A DNA stretch of 64,000 nt from Diorhabda sublineata (Eukaryota; Arthropoda; Insecta; Coleoptera; Chrysomelidae): positions 2,108,001 to 2,172,000 of the forward strand of contig NC_079482.1 of NCBI RefSeq assembly GCF_026230105.1. The letters are read 5' to 3'. The position numbers and the translations under genes are program-made. Below the pieces are notes generated by a model. The model had not been told where the DNA came from and did not search any database. It was given only the letters and a program-made list of their open reading frames with translations. This document shows positions 62,401 to 64,000 of the stretch, in pieces. Numbering within the stretch: the first letter of the stretch is position 1; each line of letters begins with the position of its first letter.

Positions 62401-62648
62401 ATAGTTTTTCTCAACTTTCTACATATTTATTGTCCTAGTACAATATACAGATCCTTCTCATGTCCTCACCTTGTTTCAGGATGGCTGGGAGCGATGTCCA
62501 CCGGTGTGGCTTTACTCATTTCCCCCGTGACCATCGCTTTCTGTAGGCGTAAGTCTACTAGAGTAACTGCAGTCATGGGAGGACTTATCACCGCTTTGGG
62601 ATGTCTTTTCACCTCATTCGCCACGCAATTCCATCAATTATTCTTCAG
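59476..62648 (+). CDS. Monocarboxylate transporter-like protein (SLC16 / MFS), N-terminal part
   Basis: A plasma-membrane major-facilitator carrier, probably for monocarboxylates. Exons are 59476-59621, 62056-62284 and 62480-62648, with GT-AG introns and matching phases (0, then 1). The probable start is the ATG at 59499; exon 1 opens after a good acceptor, so 5' UTR exons must lie upstream and coding could also extend further. A cytosolic tail (residues 1-70) is rich in Ser/Arg and contains RSRSLP (22-27) and DSGLGS (33-38). Then YYPEGGWGWVV (70-80) gives the EGGWGW signature of TM1 in SLC16 proteins. Exon 3 encodes TM2 and TM3 (GWLGAMSTGVALLISP, then RVTAVMGGLITALGCLF). The third exon ends in phase 2 at 62648, and the remaining helices lie beyond the window. 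The exact substrate and family member cannot be told from this part. Confidence 0.87.
59755..61032. repeat. Repeat N: 457 bp duplicated unit in the transporter intron
   Basis: A unit beginning CTGGGACGTTCTGAAATGTG starts at 59757 and again at 60214 (457 bp apart). A third, truncated copy lies at 60960-61032. Units include ATTGTAGATCGTAAAATTAT and CACCGTTTCTGAGATATAAT. Between 60655 and 60960 is unrelated AT-rich DNA with short TTAGGTTA motifs. All lies in the first identified intron of the transporter gene. Confidence 0.85.
61033..62055 (+). other. Remainder of the intron before transporter exon 2
   Basis: AT-rich intronic DNA. ATCCTGTATAATAAA near 61232 is a variant of the CCCTGTATA motif. 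No other feature was seen. Confidence 0.5.
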
Positions 62649-63755
62649 GTACGGCAAAATTATAATTTTTATTTGTTTTATAAGTTTTAAATAGCAATTT
62701 ATTAACGCATTAACGAGTTACAGACATCCACAACACGCTTATAATACATTCAAATAGGTTACGTGTATTTGTTTTGTTTATATATCACGATTAGTTTAAA
62801 AAATTAAATTTATAAAGATACGAAATCCTTTCAAAAGTTTTTGTAAACAAAAGCTGGAATTCTCAATGTCATAGAGTGCGCCAAATTGAATATACAGGAA
62901 AATAAATGTAACTATGCAATATATCGATAAGGTCGATTTTTGCGCGGCGATTTGACCCCTCATCCTATTCTAATAGACTCGTCCATCGGACAGGAAATGA
63001 AAAACGTTAAGACATAGAACTAACACCCCTGCATCGCTAAAATGGACTCGACACAATGTAATTAATTAATAAACTTAATTGATTTAGTAAAACTGTATCT
63101 TTTGTATAAAATTGTAATTATTAACAGAAGATTTTGTCCATTATCCTACTGTATAATGTGGACGTGGTATCTATGTTATAGAACTAGAAACTAGTTTTAA
63201 AAGTAGACGGTTTCAAAATGATTCAAACTCAAATATAAATGCACACGCTGGTTAAACTGTTTAAATATTGATTATTTTAGAAATTGAACAGTGATTTATA
63301 ACGAGCTAAACAAAAATGTATTCGCACTAATTCAACTCGAAAGATTATCATGCATAAATAAACTTACCTATATATGTAATTGAAGAATTTTTTGTATTTA
63401 TAATCCCATAGAAAACATTGTCTAATTCACGGCATTTTTCACAAACACTCACCAATATAACCACTATATCACAATCGAAAACACAAAATTAGAAACACAA
63501 CTAAACGTTTTTAGATACACAATGGCGTTGCACAGTGTTGCCACTTACCCGATACAAGGTACAAAATAAACTCTATAATAGAACATTTTATTCAAAAAAC
63601 ATATTGTGATTTTTAGAAGTATACCTAAAAATAATCGTATAAATTCGATTTTAGAAGATCTTTTAATAATGATTTACTTGGTACCTGAGATTGTCATGAA
63701 TCGGGAGTTTTTTATACTTTGGCAACGTTTCATTTAAATGCCAGTATATAATGAA

Positions 63756-63791
63756 GATGATAATACATGCTTGCGCAAGCGTATTATCATC
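63756..63791. repeat. Near-perfect 36 bp palindrome
   Basis: GATGATAATAC (63756-63766) and GTATTATCATC (63781-63791) are perfect complements. Between them, after a 2-base bulge, GCTTGCGCAAGC is itself a perfect palindrome, giving 17 bp arms in total. Confidence 0.7.
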
Positions 63792-63798
63792 ACTATCT

Positions 63799-63816
63799 GA
63801 AACTTCTAGAGCCTTC
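63799..63816. promoter_or_regulatory. Heat-shock-element-like site
   Basis: Four alternating pentamer cores at exact HSF spacing: GAA-ac-TTC-ta-GAG-cc-TTC, with one mismatch (GAG for GAA). It lies 7 bp from the 36 bp palindrome; a TATATAA is at about 63745, which would fit a minus-strand promoter. Function is unproven. Confidence 0.3.
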
Positions 63817-64000
63817 TATCTAGTCACAGAGTCCGTTCAGGTGCAAATAAAATAAAAAAAAATACTTCATCGAAAAATAATGTGTATATATAATGCACAC
63901 GTGAAACCGTATGTCATTTCACACATAAAAGCGTGAGAAAATGTGGACTACGTGTGATCATAGACGTAAATTATGATTCATATTACCAAATCAAAAATTT

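Larger units (their letters stand above)
62649..64000 (+). other. Start of a long transporter intron
   Basis: After the donor at 62649 no further transporter exon was found to the window end. TTGGCAAC/GTTGCCA motifs occur at 63537 and 63720. A palindrome and a heat-shock-like element are listed separately. Confidence 0.5.

Overview
The window is AT-rich eukaryotic DNA, almost certainly from an insect. It has genes split by GT-AG introns, Tc1/mariner and non-LTR retrotransposon debris, and very abundant satellite DNA. The one complete gene is a secreted fungal-type GH28 polygalacturonase with introns. That is the hallmark of plant-feeding Phytophaga beetles (leaf beetles, weevils, longhorns), where such genes are thought to derive from fungi by horizontal transfer. 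A mirid bug is a less likely alternative.

Layout: 1-4004 is a dimeric 223-224 bp satellite. 4005-7970 is mostly unique AT-rich DNA with one small foldback element. 7972-14455 (minus) is the polygalacturonase gene in four exons; intron 1 holds a 245 bp array derived from a retrotransposon and intron 3 holds a 387 bp (3 x 129) array. From 14609 to 25457 three blocks of a TTTTCATC-rich satellite are separated by mariner-like remnants. 25.5-26.7 kb is transposase debris. Then follow arrays of 157 bp (27.1-29.2 kb), 324 bp (30.2-32.8 kb), 162 bp (35.0-35.9 kb), 455 bp (38.6-41.8 kb), exactly 147 bp (43.4-45.7 kb), 158/161 bp (46.1-47.3 kb), 346 bp (split, 47.8-48.2 and 52.7-53.5 kb), exactly 72 bp (49.5-52.5 kb) and 363 bp (54.2-58.8 kb). 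The right end (59.5-64 kb) carries the N-terminal exons of an SLC16-type monocarboxylate transporter on the plus strand; the gene runs off the window.

By my estimate tandem arrays make up about 60 per cent of the window, in some 14 unrelated families. Several carry, or are bordered by, one of two short motifs that look like transposon ends with TA target sites (TATACGAGGG and CACCCTGTATA). One array contains retrotransposon reverse-transcriptase sequence, and one is flanked by a 13-base direct repeat whose uninterrupted counterpart survives 270 bp away. The most interesting possibility here is a local process that turns transposon ends and fragments into satellite arrays, around and inside the introns of working genes. 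No RNA genes or CRISPR arrays were recognised. Nearly all open frames of 60-220 codons outside the two genes are by-products of repeats.
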